From contig NZ_CP108518.1 of assembly GCF_035989885.1 (NCBI RefSeq), positions 7,431,001 to 7,495,000 on the forward strand: a stretch of DNA of 64,000 nt, read 5' to 3'. The notes beneath the pieces are model-generated. The model was given only the letters and a program-made list of their open reading frames with translations, was not told the origin of the DNA and made no database searches. Shown one piece after another: positions 35,203-44,232 of the stretch (positions are counted from its first letter, which is position 1; each line of letters opens with the position of its first letter). Origin of the DNA: Streptomyces sp. NBC_01232. GTDB lineage: Bacteria; Actinomycetota; Actinomycetes; Streptomycetales; Streptomycetaceae. The translations under genes and the position numbers were made by a program.

Positions 35203-35934
35203 ATGCGCGGCGCGAAGACAGTAGCGGTACCAGCGTTCCTCCTCTTGCTCGTCATGGGTTGCGCACGGACCTCAGCAGGGCCGGAGGAAGAGACCCTCTG
35301 CCCACCTGAGGTGCGTACGGCCACGGCCACACCCTCAGGAGATGTCGGACTGACGAGTCAGATCTGGCTTGGTTCCCTGAAGTGCGCCGACCCAGAGACG
35401 GGCATGTCCCTCATCGAAGTCAGCGTTCTCAATCCGCACGCCACCCGAGCGGCCTGGTACGAGGTGACGCTGCAGTTCACGACATCGGAAGGGGCCGTGT
35501 TCGCCACCGAGACGGCTTATCTCGGGAGGGCCGAACCCGGCAAGCGAGCGGAGAGGGAAATGGCTGTCGCCAGGCCGGTGACGGGAGACGGAATCGGCGT
35601 GCGGGTTCTCCGCTTGGAGCAGGGGTTGTTCGACGCACCGTCCGTCGCGCCTCAGCCGTCGCCACCGGCGACGGCTATGGATGTCCTGGTGAGAGCCCTC
35701 GTACAGGCTGGAGCGATTCCGCCCACCACCCCGTACGGAGCCTGTCCCAGTGGATCTCCTCAGGGATATTGGCTCGACGAGCCCGGGAACTGCCGGGTGA
35801 CGCCGGGGCGTGGGCCCTCCGTGTCGGCTGTGACTCCCGCGCCCATGTATCCGGGCACGCTCTGCGGGGATGGCTGGGCTTCCCGGTCCAACGGGAGAGG
35901 CACGTGCTCCCACCACGGTGGGATCGCGCGATGA
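35203..35934 (+). CDS. Putative lipoprotein with C-terminal DUF3761-like motif
   Basis: A 243-residue exported protein. The signal peptide ends in a lipobox (LLLLVMGC, Cys20), followed by a region containing MSLIEVSVLNPHATRAAWYE that looks like an immunoglobulin-like fold, a Pro-rich linker (about 147-155), and a C-terminal Cys-rich segment with LCGDGWASRSNGRGTCSHHG, as in DUF3761 proteins. The function is unknown. The Shine-Dalgarno is weak. It converges on phosphoketolase with a shared hairpin terminator and does not look like part of the stress regulon. Confidence 0.75.
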   Translation: MRGAKTVAVPAFLLLLVMGCARTSAGPEEETLCPPEVRTATATPSGDVGLTSQIWLGSLKCADPETGMSLIEVSVLNPHATRAAWYEVTLQFTTSEGAVFATETAYLGRAEPGKRAEREMAVARPVTGDGIGVRVLRLEQGLFDAPSVAPQPSPPATAMDVLVRALVQAGAIPPTTPYGACPSGSPQGYWLDEPGNCRVTPGRGPSVSAVTPAPMYPGTLCGDGWASRSNGRGTCSHHGGIAR

Positions 35935-35981
35935 CGGTCGTGGTGCCGCTCCGGAGGCGGACGGTCTGGAAGAGAGCTGTA

Positions 35982-36012
35982 GACGCCGGCACCCAATTTG
36001 GATGCCGGCGCC
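35982..36012. terminator. Bidirectional hairpin terminator
   Basis: GACGCCGGCACCC, a short AT-rich loop, then GGATGCCGGCGCC form a long GC stem with minor mismatches between the lipoprotein gene (plus) and the phosphoketolase gene (minus), which converge here. Confidence 0.6.
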
Positions 36013-36043
36013 TCAGAACGTGTGGCATTGGTCCCCGTGCTGA

Positions 36044-38413
36044 TCAGTACGGCCAAGCCCAGTTGGCGATCTCCGGTAGGTCGGTGCCGTGCTCGCGGAT
36101 CCAGTCGTGGTGGCGGATGCGCTGGTCGGCCATCGCCTGGCGCAGTCCCTCGGCACGGCCCGCGAGACCGGGGACGCGGTCGATGACGTCCATGACGAGC
36201 CGGTAGCGATCCATGTCGTTGCGCACGACCATGTCGAACGGGGTGGTCGTGGTGCCGGATTCCTTGTAGCCGCGGACGTGCAGGTTCGGGTGGCCGGTGC
36301 GGCGGTAGGCGAGGCGGTGGATGAGCCATGGGTAGCCGTGGTAGGCGAAGATCACTGGCTTGTCGGTGGTGAAGAGTGCGTCGTACTCGGTGTCCGTCAT
36401 GCCGTGGGGGTGTTCCTCGTGGGGCATGAGCCGGGCGATGTCGACGACGTTGACGACGCGGACGGCCAGCAAGGGGAGGTGCTCGCGGAGCAGGGCCGCG
36501 GCGGCCAGCACCTCCATGGTGGGTACGTCGCCGGCGCAGGCGAGTACGACGTCCGGTTCGCGGGAGCCGTGTTCGGTGCCCGCCCACTCCCAGATGCCGG
36601 CGCCGCGGGTCACGTGGGTGCGGGCCTCGTCGATGGGCAGCCAGTCGAAGCAGGGCTGTTTGCCGGCGACGATCACGTTGACCTGGTCGCGGCTGCGCAG
36701 GGCGTGATCAGCCACCGCGAGCAGGGTGTTGGCGTCCGGCGGGAGGTAGACCCGTACGACTTCGGGGCTCTTGTTGAGGACGTGGTCGACGAAGCCGGGG
36801 TCCTGGTGGGAGAAGCCGTTGTTGTCCTGGCGCCAGACGTGTGAGGTGAGCAGGTAGTTGAGGGAGGCGATCGGCGCGCGCCAGGACAGTTCGCGGGAGG
36901 TCTTCAGCCACTTGATGTGCTGGCCGACCATGGAGTCGACGATGTGCGCGAAGGCCTCGTAGGTGGAGAAGAGACCGTGGCGGCCGGTGAGGAGGTAGCC
37001 CTCCAGCCAGCCCTGGCAGACGTGTTCGGACAGGATCTCCATGACCCGGCCGTCGCGGGCCAGGTTCCGGTCCGTGGCCTCCGTGATGGCCTGCCAGGCC
37101 TTGCCGGTGGCCTCGTACAGGTCGTCGAGGCGGTTGGAGGCGGTCTCGTCCGGTCCGACGACCCTGAAGTCCCGCCGCTCGGCGGTGTCGTGCATGATCC
37201 GGGTGAGGAAGTGCCCCAGGACGCGTGTCGGTTCGTGGAGGGTGCTGCCCGGCTTGTCGACGGGGACGGCGTGGGCGTCGAGCGGCGGCATCGGCAGCGG
37301 CCGCAGCAGCCGGCCACCGTTCGCGTACGGGACGGCGCCCAGACGGCGATCGCCCTCGGGGACACAGGCCAGGACCTGCGCGGTGGGGCGTCCGCCGGCG
37401 TCGAAGAGCTCCTCCGGCCGGTACGAGCGCAGCCAGTCCTCCAGCTGCTTCAGGTGTGCGGGGTTCTCGCGCACCCCGGCGAGAGGGACCTGGTGCGCCC
37501 GCCAGGTGCCTTCGACCGGGTCGCCGTCGACGGTCGCTGGGCCGGTCCACCCCTTGGGGGTGCGCAGGACGATCATCGGCCAGTGTGCGTACTCCCGCCC
37601 CGGATCGGTAGCCGCTTCGCGCGCCTCCCGCTGGATGAGGGCAATGCGGTCCAGGGCGTGGTCCATCGCGCGGGCCATGGCCTGATGCACCAGGATGGGG
37701 TCGCTGCCGGTGACGTACAGCGGGTCGTGGCCGTAGCCGCGCAGCAGAGCGTCGAGCTCGTCCTCCGGAATCCGGGACAGGACCGTCGGGTTGGCGATCT
37801 TGTAGCCGTTCAGGTGCAGGATCGGCAGGACCGCGCCGTCGTGGACCGGGTCGAGGAACTTGTTCGAGTGCCAGGACGCGGCCAGCGGGCCCGTCTCGGC
37901 CTCGCCGTCGCCGATGACACAGGCGACCAGCAGGCCGGGGTGGTCGAAGGCGGCTCCGTAGGCGTGGGAGAGGGCGTATCCGAGCTCGCCGCCCTCGTGG
38001 ATGGAGCCCGGCGTCTCCGGTGCCACATGGCTCGGCACCCCGCCGGGGAAGGAGAACTGCCCGAACAGCTTGGCCATGCCGTCGGCATCGCGGCTCACGT
38101 CCGGATACGTCTCGCTGTATGTCCCTTCCAGCCAGGAGTTGGCCAGGACGGCTGGACCTCCGTGCCCCGGACCCCAGACGCACAGGGCCTCCAGCGCACG
38201 CTCCTTGATCACGCGGTTGAGGTGCGTGTGCACCAGGTTGAGGCCGGGGGAGGTGCCCCAGTGGCCGAGCAGCCGTGGCTTGATGTGCTCCGGCCGCAGC
38301 GGTTGGGTCAGCAGGGGGTTGCCCATGAGGTAGATCTGGCCGACGGCCAGGTAGTTCGCGGCGCGCCAGTGGGCGTCCAGCTGCGAGATCGAATGCGCGC
38401 TCAACGCGGTCAT
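36044..38413 (-). CDS. xfp: Xylulose-5-phosphate/fructose-6-phosphate phosphoketolase
   Basis: A 789-residue thiamine-diphosphate enzyme that splits ketose phosphates with inorganic phosphate to acetyl phosphate and an aldose phosphate, giving ATP without respiration once acetate kinase acts. Signatures are [40 protein letters not shown], and the diphosphate-binding [19 protein letters not shown]. Length is normal for Xfp. No acetate kinase or phosphotransacetylase is in the window. It is divergent from a USP gene with a candidate box 106 bp upstream of its start. Confidence 0.96.
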   Translation of the reverse strand: MTALSAHSISQLDAHWRAANYLAVGQIYLMGNPLLTQPLRPEHIKPRLLGHWGTSPGLNLVHTHLNRVIKERALEALCVWGPGHGGPAVLANSWLEGTYSETYPDVSRDADGMAKLFGQFSFPGGVPSHVAPETPGSIHEGGELGYALSHAYGAAFDHPGLLVACVIGDGEAETGPLAASWHSNKFLDPVHDGAVLPILHLNGYKIANPTVLSRIPEDELDALLRGYGHDPLYVTGSDPILVHQAMARAMDHALDRIALIQREAREAATDPGREYAHWPMIVLRTPKGWTGPATVDGDPVEGTWRAHQVPLAGVRENPAHLKQLEDWLRSYRPEELFDAGGRPTAQVLACVPEGDRRLGAVPYANGGRLLRPLPMPPLDAHAVPVDKPGSTLHEPTRVLGHFLTRIMHDTAERRDFRVVGPDETASNRLDDLYEATGKAWQAITEATDRNLARDGRVMEILSEHVCQGWLEGYLLTGRHGLFSTYEAFAHIVDSMVGQHIKWLKTSRELSWRAPIASLNYLLTSHVWRQDNNGFSHQDPGFVDHVLNKSPEVVRVYLPPDANTLLAVADHALRSRDQVNVIVAGKQPCFDWLPIDEARTHVTRGAGIWEWAGTEHGSREPDVVLACAGDVPTMEVLAAAALLREHLPLLAVRVVNVVDIARLMPHEEHPHGMTDTEYDALFTTDKPVIFAYHGYPWLIHRLAYRRTGHPNLHVRGYKESGTTTTPFDMVVRNDMDRYRLVMDVIDRVPGLAGRAEGLRQAMADQRIRHHDWIREHGTDLPEIANWAWPY

Positions 38414-38518
38414 GTCCGCTCCTGCGTGTGAGGGTCAGGGACGTTCGTCGACTGGGCCGATACCGACACCCTGCCCCTGCCGTGGTGCGGCCGCGAGAGG
38501 AGGACCGGCCCTCAAGGA

Positions 38519-38532
38519 GGGACCGTTGGCCC
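38519..38532. promoter_or_regulatory. Candidate DevR/OsdR-type box
   Basis: GGGAC-CGTT-GGCCC is the site closest in form to the mycobacterial GGGAC-N4-GTCCC core. It lies between xfp (minus) and a USP gene (plus, 126 bp downstream). A palindrome without spacer, GAGGACCGGCCCTC, lies at 38500-38513. Confidence 0.5.
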
Positions 38533-38657
38533 TTCTGCGCCCCTGCCCGGCACGAGCAAGGTGTATCCCGATGGCGCCGGTCCCTTCCCCCGGCCGGCGC
38601 CGCCCATCCCCGACGGCCGACCCCGATGCCTCTCGCATCAGTACGGAGGACAGACCT

Positions 38658-39533
38658 GTGAAGCGCACCCTCGTCGTCGGAGTGGACGGATCCCCGGAAA
38701 GCCGGGCCGCCGCGGACTGGGCCGCACGCGAAGCCGTACGTCGTGACCTGCCCCTGCATGTCGTCCACGCCTGGCTGTGGCAGCCGCTCGCCGTCCCGAT
38801 CGTCCAGGACCGCGATACCGAGTCCCGCCGGGCCGATGACATCCTGAAGGAGGTCGAGCAGGAGCTCACCCACCGGTACCCGTCGCTCGCGCTCACCGCG
38901 GAAGTCCTGTCCGACACTCCCGTACCGGCCTTGCTGCACACCGCCAAGGAAGCCGAGATGCTGATCCTCGGCACTCGCGGGCACGGAGCCCTGCTCGGCT
39001 TCCTGCTCGGCTCCTACGGTCAGCAGGTGATCGCGGCCGCCGAGTGCCCCGTCGTCTCCGTACGCTCCGCCCACGGCAGGCCGGTCGCCGTGCCGGAGGA
39101 GGGCGAGGTCGTCGTGGGACAGCAGGGCGGTGTGGAGGAATCCGCCGAGGTACTGCGCGTCGCCTTCGAGGCGGCCGCAGCGCGCAAGGTCCCGCTCCGC
39201 GCGGTCCGGGCCTGGAGCCTTCCCCCGGTCTACGGCTACAGCCCCGGCTCGATGTGGATCGCCCAGCAGTTCGGTGGACTGGAGCCGTTCGAGAAGGCCG
39301 CGCTGGACCAGGCGCTGGAGCCGTGGCGGCTGAGGTTCCCCGAGGTCGAGGTCGCTACGCACGTGGAGCGGGGCAGCGCCGGCCACGTGCTGCTGTCCGA
39401 AGCGTCGGACGCCCAACTGGTCGTCGTCGGCCGCCGGGTACGCGAGTCGGCGGTGGGTACGCGCATCGGGTCGGTGGCCCACGCCGTGCTCCACCACGCG
39501 GCCTGCCCTGTTGCCGTCGTCCCGCACCACTGA
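38658..39533 (+). CDS. Universal stress protein, tandem USP domains
   Basis: A 291-residue protein with GTG start at 38658 and GGAGG 8 bases upstream. It begins VKRTLVVGVDGSPESRAAAD. Domain 1 has the full ATP motif GTRGHGALLGFLLGSYG; domain 2 has VGRRVRESAVGTRIGSVAHA. It is divergent from phosphoketolase and converges with the broken response-regulator gene, with a hairpin terminator between. Confidence 0.93.
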   Translation: MKRTLVVGVDGSPESRAAADWAAREAVRRDLPLHVVHAWLWQPLAVPIVQDRDTESRRADDILKEVEQELTHRYPSLALTAEVLSDTPVPALLHTAKEAEMLILGTRGHGALLGFLLGSYGQQVIAAAECPVVSVRSAHGRPVAVPEEGEVVVGQQGGVEESAEVLRVAFEAAAARKVPLRAVRAWSLPPVYGYSPGSMWIAQQFGGLEPFEKAALDQALEPWRLRFPEVEVATHVERGSAGHVLLSEASDAQLVVVGRRVRESAVGTRIGSVAHAVLHHAACPVAVVPHH

Positions 39534-39552
39534 CGCCGAATCGACGGTTGAA

Positions 39553-39583
39553 GCCGGGCCCGCCGTCGTAGGGCGTGCCCGGC
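39553..39583. terminator. Bidirectional hairpin terminator
   Basis: GCCGGGC and GCCCGGC flank an inner GCC/GGC pair and a short loop, between the converging USP gene and response-regulator pseudogene. Confidence 0.55.
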
Positions 39584-39601
39584 CCTTCCCGTGGGCGGTT
39601 C

Positions 39602-40328
39602 CTACTCCGCGGCCGGCACCGGGTGCCGACCGGGCGGGGTCAGCGCGTGACTGGCAATCACCGCGGCCTGGACGCGCCTCTCCACGCCCAGCTTGACGAA
39701 GAGCCGCGAGATGACGTTTCTTCACGGTCTTCTCCGCGAGGAACAGCCGCTTGCCGATCTCCCGGTTGGTGAGACCCTCACTGACCATGAGGAGGATCTC
39801 CTTCTCCCGGTCCGTGAAGCCGGGAAGCCCCGGGACCTGCTCCCCCTTCGGCACGTCGCCGCGCATGCGTGCCATCAGCCGCGTCGTGGCGCCGGGATCG
39901 AGCATCGACTGGCAGGAGGCCACCGTCCGGACCGCCGTCACGAGGTCGGTTCCGGTGATCTGCTTCAGGACGTGGCCGGCGGCCCCGGCCATCACGGCGT
40001 CCAGGAGTGCCTCCTCGTCGTCGAACGACGTGAGCATCAGACAGGCCAGCTCGGGCATCCGCGAGCGCAGCTCACGGCACACGCTCACCCCGTCGCCGTC
40101 CTGGAGCCGTACGTCCAGGATCGCGACCCGTGGGCGCAGCGCGGGGATGCGGACCAGCGCCTGCTCCGCCGTGCCCGCCTCATCGACCACGGTCAGGTCG
40201 GGCTCGGCGTCCAACAGATCGTGCACCCCTCTGCGCACGACCTCGTGGTCGTCGAGCAAGAAGATGCTGATGGGATCGGTCGCGCCGCTCGCGCTCGTGG
40301 CGTGGGAGTGGGAACCGCTGCCAGTCAT
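39602..40328 (-). pseudogene. DevR/OsdR-like response regulator gene with a frameshift in the HTH
   Basis: ATG 40328 has AAGGAG 7 bases upstream. The receiver domain is intact: [20 protein letters not shown], with Asp72 in VAILDVRLQDGDG. The HTH begins LTNREIGKRLFLAEKTVKK and then leaves frame. Removing one base from the AAA run at 39716-39718 restores [20 protein letters not shown] and a stop at 39602, giving a 241-residue family-like protein. As written, the recognition helix is destroyed and translation continues far into antisense sequence. The homopolymer makes a sequencing error quite possible. It is divergent from the STAS gene with two groups of boxes between. Confidence 0.8.
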
Positions 40329-40390
40329 GACGCAACTCCTTCGCCTGGTTCGTCCTGAACGCACGAACACCGGCATCCTGCCTTCCGTAC

Positions 40391-40418
40391 GGGCCGAACG
40401 GACAGGGCCGATCGGCCT
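40391..40418. promoter_or_regulatory. Candidate DevR/OsdR-type boxes (regulator side)
   Basis: GGGCC-GAAC-GGACA (40391-40404) and the better GGGCC-GATC-GGCCT (40405-40418) are adjacent, 63 bp from the start of the broken response regulator at 40328. A further GGCC repeat (ATCGGCCTGCC) follows. Confidence 0.5.
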
Positions 40419-40467
40419 TCATCGGCCTGCCGCTGCGCGCGGCAGGGCCGGTGGGGGTAGAGGAGGA

Positions 40468-40502
40468 GGGACCTTCGGCCCTGTCCGAGGGCCCGCCGGG
40501 CC
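40468..40502. promoter_or_regulatory. Paired DevR/OsdR-type boxes (STAS side)
   Basis: GGGAC-CTTC-GGCCC (40468-40481) and GGGCC-CGCC-GGGCC (40489-40502) are 21 bp apart, 88 bp before the STAS gene start at 40590. Confidence 0.55.
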
Positions 40503-40589
40503 TTCCCGGGGGCACCCGACACAGGATGAACTGCAGGTGCACGGGGAACGGCGCGACTCGACGGAGCCGCACGCAGCGCGGAGGACACC

Positions 40590-40916
40590 ATGACGACCGC
40601 CTTGATCGACCTGAGGACCGTGGCACGCGACCACCGCGGCCTGAGGATCGCCCTGGCCGGAGAGCTCGACTTCCATACGGCGGGACGAGTGGAACCACGC
40701 CTCGCCGAACTCGCCGGATTCGGCCACCGCAACATGCTCCTGGACCTGTCCGAGATCTCCTTCTGCGACAGCTCGGGCATCGAACTCTTTCTCCGGCTCC
40801 ACCAGCGCTGCCGTGGCGCGGGCACGCAGCTCCTGCTCTGCGGCGTACGACCCCTGCTGCTCAAGTCCATGCGGGTGCTCGGTGTCGACCGCGGCCTGCC
40901 GCTCGCCGTGACGTGA
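40590..40916 (+). CDS. STAS-domain anti-sigma factor antagonist
   Basis: A 108-residue single STAS domain: RIALAGELDFHTAGRVEPRL, then LLDLSEISFCDSSGIELFLR, where Ser61/Ser62 is the usual site phosphorylated by an anti-sigma kinase, and GTQLLLCGVRPLLLKSMRVL. Such proteins release sigma factors of the SigB/SigF type when unphosphorylated. No anti-sigma kinase or sigma gene is nearby. The PNPOx gene follows on the same strand. Confidence 0.9.
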   Translation: MTTALIDLRTVARDHRGLRIALAGELDFHTAGRVEPRLAELAGFGHRNMLLDLSEISFCDSSGIELFLRLHQRCRGAGTQLLLCGVRPLLLKSMRVLGVDRGLPLAVT

Positions 40917-40949
40917 TCGAGAGGATGTCCGATTCCCGCCCCCGGACGG

Positions 40950-41024
40950 GGACTGTTCAGCCCTGGTTCTCCCGTGGATCGCGGTGAAGGCTGGGACGCG
41001 GAAGCCGCAAGGGCCCATCGGGGC
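40950..41024. promoter_or_regulatory. Candidate DevR/OsdR-type boxes
   Basis: GGACT-GTTC-AGCCC (40950-40963) lies 80 bp before the PNPOx start at 41043, and GGGCC-CATC-GGGGC (41011-41024) lies 19 bp before it. The first is at the typical distance; the second would overlap the promoter or leader. Confidence 0.45.
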
Positions 41025-41042
41025 CGGACGAAGGTAAGCAGC

Positions 41043-41537
41043 ATGGATCACGAAGGCAACCCGTTACGGACCCGGGAGGCCGGTGACACGGCGGCCGGCC
41101 GCCGCATGCGGGAGCTGGACAGGGCCGAGGCCCTGCGGCTGCTCTCGACGGTGTCGCTGGGGCGCATCGTCTTCACGCAGCACGCGCTGCCCGCCGTTCG
41201 TCCGGTGAACCATCTCGTCGAGGGTGAGGACATCATCGTCCGGATCCACGGGGGTGGGGCACTGGCCTCCCTGGCCGCACCTGCCGAGGTCTCCGGTGTG
41301 GTGGTGGCCTACGAAGCGGACGTGATCGATCCCGTTACGCACCTCGGCTGGAGCGTCGTCGTCACCGGTTACGCGAGGGCGGTGTCCGATGCCGACGAGG
41401 TGGACCGGTACGCGCACTTGCTGCGTCCCTGGGTGGCGCACCGGATGACCGGCGCCCTGCGGATCCGTCCGGATCTTGTCACCGGGTTCCGGCTGGAGGC
41501 GGACCCGATGCTGCCCGTGCCTGCGGTCCGGGGCTGA
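41043..41537 (+). CDS. Pyridoxamine 5'-phosphate oxidase-fold family protein
   Basis: A 164-residue split-barrel protein with ATG 41043 and AAGG 8 bases upstream. The core LDRAEALRLLSTVSLGRIVF, HALPAVRPVNHLVEGEDIIV, THLGWSVVVTGYARAV and RIRPDLVTGFRL match the protein of 5824-6309 nearly position for position, so they are recent paralogues. Ligand and reaction are unknown. It converges with the second DevS-like kinase, with 16 bp between stops. Confidence 0.88.
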   Translation: MDHEGNPLRTREAGDTAAGRRMRELDRAEALRLLSTVSLGRIVFTQHALPAVRPVNHLVEGEDIIVRIHGGGALASLAAPAEVSGVVVAYEADVIDPVTHLGWSVVVTGYARAVSDADEVDRYAHLLRPWVAHRMTGALRIRPDLVTGFRLEADPMLPVPAVRG

Positions 41538-41553
41538 CGCCGTGCCCCGGTCC

Positions 41554-43272
41554 TCAGCCCCCGGTGGGGAGGGGTGCCCGCCAGACGAGCTTTGTACCCC
41601 CCTCATCCGGAGTTTCGTGGGTGAAGGACCCGCCCAGGCTCTGTGCCCGCTCGTCGAGGTTGAGCAGGCCGCTTCTGCGGCCTTGGGCCGGAATGCCCGT
41701 TCCGTTGTCCGAGACGGTCAGCACGATCTCGCCCTGGCCGGCCTTGAGGGTCACACCGACCCGGGTCGCCTGTGCGTGGCGGGCGGCGTTGCTGAGCAGC
41801 TCGCCCAGAACAGCCATGATGTGGTCGGCGATCTGTGCAGGTACGTCGGTGTCGAGGAGGCCCTCCATGCTCAGGCGTGGCGGATGGCCGAGGGTGGTGG
41901 CCGCGTCGCCGACGGCGCGGGCGGCGCGTGCCCGCAGGCCGGGGCCGCTCTCGCGGTCCTTGGTGCGCAGCCCGAAGATCGTCGACCGGATGATCTTGAT
42001 GGTTTCGTCCAGGTCGTCGACCGCCCGGCCGACCCGTTCGGCGGCCCCGTCGTGCTCGACCAGCCGGGCAGCGCTCTGCAAGGTCATACCGGTGGCGAAG
42101 AGCCGCTGGATCGCCAGGTCGTGCAGGTCACGGGCGATCCGGTCGCGCTCCTCCAGCAGTGCTATCTGCTCGGCGTCCCGGCGCCGCTCCGCCAGCTCCA
42201 AAGCGAGTGCGGCCTGACCTGCGAAGGCGACGAGCGGCTCCAGCTCTCCCTCGCCGAACGCCGGCTCTCCCGCCGCGCGCGCAAGCAGCAGGACGCCCCT
42301 GCTCTCGCCGCCCGCGGTGCCCAACGGGACCGCCACTGCGGGCCCCAGCCCCTCCTGCACCTGGGCCTCGGCGGGATAGCGTTCGTCGGCCCAGGCCTGC
42401 ACCGCCGTGACGGGCTTGCCGGCCAGGTGCGCCGCTCCTGCGAGCGTGCCCGCGAAGGGGACGACGAGACCTTGTCGCTCGGCTCCGTCCGCATCGGCCG
42501 CGAACTCCACGACGAGGCCGTCGATACCGGCCACGGGCATGGCGATGTCAGCGAGGTGTGCCGCGGTGATCTCTTGTGCGCGGCGGGCGATGAGCTCCAG
42601 TACCGCCGGGCGGGAGCTGCCGGACAGCAGGCTCTCGGTGATCTCCGCATTGGCCCTGAGCCACCGCTGCTGGCGCTGAGAGCCCTCGTAGAGCCGCGCG
42701 TTGTCGATGGCGACACCCGCCGCCACCGAGAGGGTGGAGATCACCGTCTCGTCCTCGGTGTCGAAGTCGATCCCGCCGCGCTTGTCGGTCAGGTAGAGAT
42801 TCCCGAACACCTCGTCGCGGACCCGGATCGGCACACCGAGGAAGGTGCGCATGGGTGGGTGATGAGCCGGAAAGCCGTGGGAAGAGGAGTGCGCGCCGAG
42901 ATCCGTCAGGCGCAGCGGCTCCGGGTGGTGGATGACCTCCCCGAGCAGGCCGTGGCCGGCCGGCAGGGGACCGATCTCGGCGATCTCCTCATCCGTGAGC
43001 CCCACGGTCAGGAACTGCGAGAGCGTGCGGCCGTCGGGGCCGATCACTCCCAGCGCGCCGTATTCGGCGTCGACGAGCAGCGCGGCCGCCTCCACGATCC
43101 GCCGGAGCACCTGGGCGAGATCCAGCTCCCGCCCCACCGACACCACGGCCTCCAGGAGGCTGTGCACCCGGTCGCGGGTGCCGCGTACTTCGTCGATGCG
43201 CACCTGGAGTTCGTCCAGCAGTTCGTCCAGCCGCATCCGCGGTACCCGGGTCAACGGATCCCTCACACCCAC
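41554..43272 (-). CDS. GAF-domain sensor histidine kinase, DevS/DosT-like
   Basis: A 572-residue kinase. GTG 43272 is chosen because GGAGG lies 8 bases upstream; the frame stays open to 43419. It has GAF domain 1 (about 40-195) with GFPAHHPPMRTFLGVP and VFGNLYLTDKRGGIDF, GAF domain 2 (about 205-360), HisKA_3 motif DRIARDLHDLAIQRLFATG with His384, and HATPase SDNGTGIPAQGRRSGLLNL. GAF1 is even closer to mycobacterial DevS than in the kinase at 1890. It is divergent from PPK2, with a candidate box between. The frameshifted regulator at 39602 is its nearest candidate partner. Confidence 0.93.
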   Translation of the reverse strand: MGVRDPLTRVPRMRLDELLDELQVRIDEVRGTRDRVHSLLEAVVSVGRELDLAQVLRRIVEAAALLVDAEYGALGVIGPDGRTLSQFLTVGLTDEEIAEIGPLPAGHGLLGEVIHHPEPLRLTDLGAHSSSHGFPAHHPPMRTFLGVPIRVRDEVFGNLYLTDKRGGIDFDTEDETVISTLSVAAGVAIDNARLYEGSQRQQRWLRANAEITESLLSGSSRPAVLELIARRAQEITAAHLADIAMPVAGIDGLVVEFAADADGAERQGLVVPFAGTLAGAAHLAGKPVTAVQAWADERYPAEAQVQEGLGPAVAVPLGTAGGESRGVLLLARAAGEPAFGEGELEPLVAFAGQAALALELAERRRDAEQIALLEERDRIARDLHDLAIQRLFATGMTLQSAARLVEHDGAAERVGRAVDDLDETIKIIRSTIFGLRTKDRESGPGLRARAARAVGDAATTLGHPPRLSMEGLLDTDVPAQIADHIMAVLGELLSNAARHAQATRVGVTLKAGQGEIVLTVSDNGTGIPAQGRRSGLLNLDERAQSLGGSFTHETPDEGGTKLVWRAPLPTGG

Positions 43273-43333
43273 GTGCTTCCCCTCCGACGGTTCGCTCGGT
43301 TGCCCGATCCACGGCCAGCGTATCGACACGCCC

Positions 43334-43347
43334 GGGCCCGATGGGCG
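43334..43347. promoter_or_regulatory. Candidate DevR/OsdR-type box
   Basis: GGGCC-CGAT-GGGCG lies in the divergent gap, 62 bp from the kinase start (43272) and 71 bp from the PPK2 start (43418). The second half-site is imperfect. Confidence 0.35.
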
Positions 43348-43417
43348 TCGTTGCGCGCGGATGCCCGCCGTGACTGACTTTGACCGAAGCGCCGGACGAC
43401 GACGGGGAGGAGACACC

Positions 43418-44212
43418 ATGGGCTTGAAGAAGGCGGTCTACGAGGACGAGCTGCTGCGGCTTCAGACGGAGCTGATCAAACTCCAGGAGTGGGTGCGTGC
43501 GGAGGGCGCCCGGCTCGTGGTCGTCTTCGAGGGCCGCGACGCGGCGGGCAAGGGAGGCACGATCAAGCGTGTCACGGAGCACCTCAACCCCCGTGTCGCA
43601 CGCATCGCGGCCCTGCCCACGCCGACGGAGCGGGAGCGCAGCCAGTGGTACTTCCAGCGCTACGTGGAGCACCTGCCCGCCGCCGGCGAGATCGTCCTGT
43701 TCGACCGCAGCTGGTACAACCGCGCCGGAGTCGAGCACGTCATGGGCTTCTGCACACCGGCGGAACACCGGCTCTTCCTGCGCCAGTGTCCGCTCTTCGA
43801 GCACATGCTCGTCGAAGACGGGATCCTGCTCCGCAAGTACTGGTTCTCCGTCAGTGACGCAGTGCAGGAGGAGCGGTTCCGCGCCCGGGCGCAGGACCCG
43901 CTGCGGCGCTGGAAGCTCTCCCCGATGGACCTGGAGTCCCTCACGCGCTGGGAGGTGTACTCGCGGGCCAAGGACGAAATGCTCGTCCACACCGACACGG
44001 TGGACGCCCCCTGGTACGTGGTCGAGAGCGACGACAAGCGCAGCGCGAGACTCAACATGATCGCCCACCTGCTGTCCTCGCTTCCCTACGCGGACGTGAC
44101 CCTGCCTTCGCTCACCCTGCCGCCCCGTCCTCCCTCCACGGGATACCAGCGACCTCCCAAGGACCTCCAGAACGCCGTCCCCGACCATGCGTCCACGCTG
44201 GGGAAGGACTGA
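43418..44212 (+). CDS. ppk2: Polyphosphate kinase 2 (PPK2) family protein
   Basis: A 264-residue single-domain PPK2. ATG 43418 has GGAGG 7 bases upstream. Walker A is VVFEGRDAAGKGGTIKRVTE, Walker B is IVLFDRSWYNRAGVEHVMGF, and the lid region is YWFSVSDAVQEERFRARAQD. PPK2 enzymes move phosphate between polyphosphate and nucleoside di- or monophosphates; class cannot be fixed from the sequence alone, but the length fits class I. Polyphosphate would be an ATP or GTP reserve for non-growing cells. A broken SulP gene follows 20 bp downstream. Confidence 0.93.
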   Translation: MGLKKAVYEDELLRLQTELIKLQEWVRAEGARLVVVFEGRDAAGKGGTIKRVTEHLNPRVARIAALPTPTERERSQWYFQRYVEHLPAAGEIVLFDRSWYNRAGVEHVMGFCTPAEHRLFLRQCPLFEHMLVEDGILLRKYWFSVSDAVQEERFRARAQDPLRRWKLSPMDLESLTRWEVYSRAKDEMLVHTDTVDAPWYVVESDDKRSARLNMIAHLLSSLPYADVTLPSLTLPPRPPSTGYQRPPKDLQNAVPDHASTLGKD

Positions 44213-44232
44213 AGCGCGGCAGACGCCGACCC

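Noticed and set aside
36708..40376. A very long minus-strand open frame (over 1200 codons) across phosphoketolase, the USP gene and the regulator.
   Set aside because: It only begins as the frameshifted response regulator and then runs antisense to the USP and out of frame through xfp; the translation is Arg/Pro-rich and has no family motif after the HTH.
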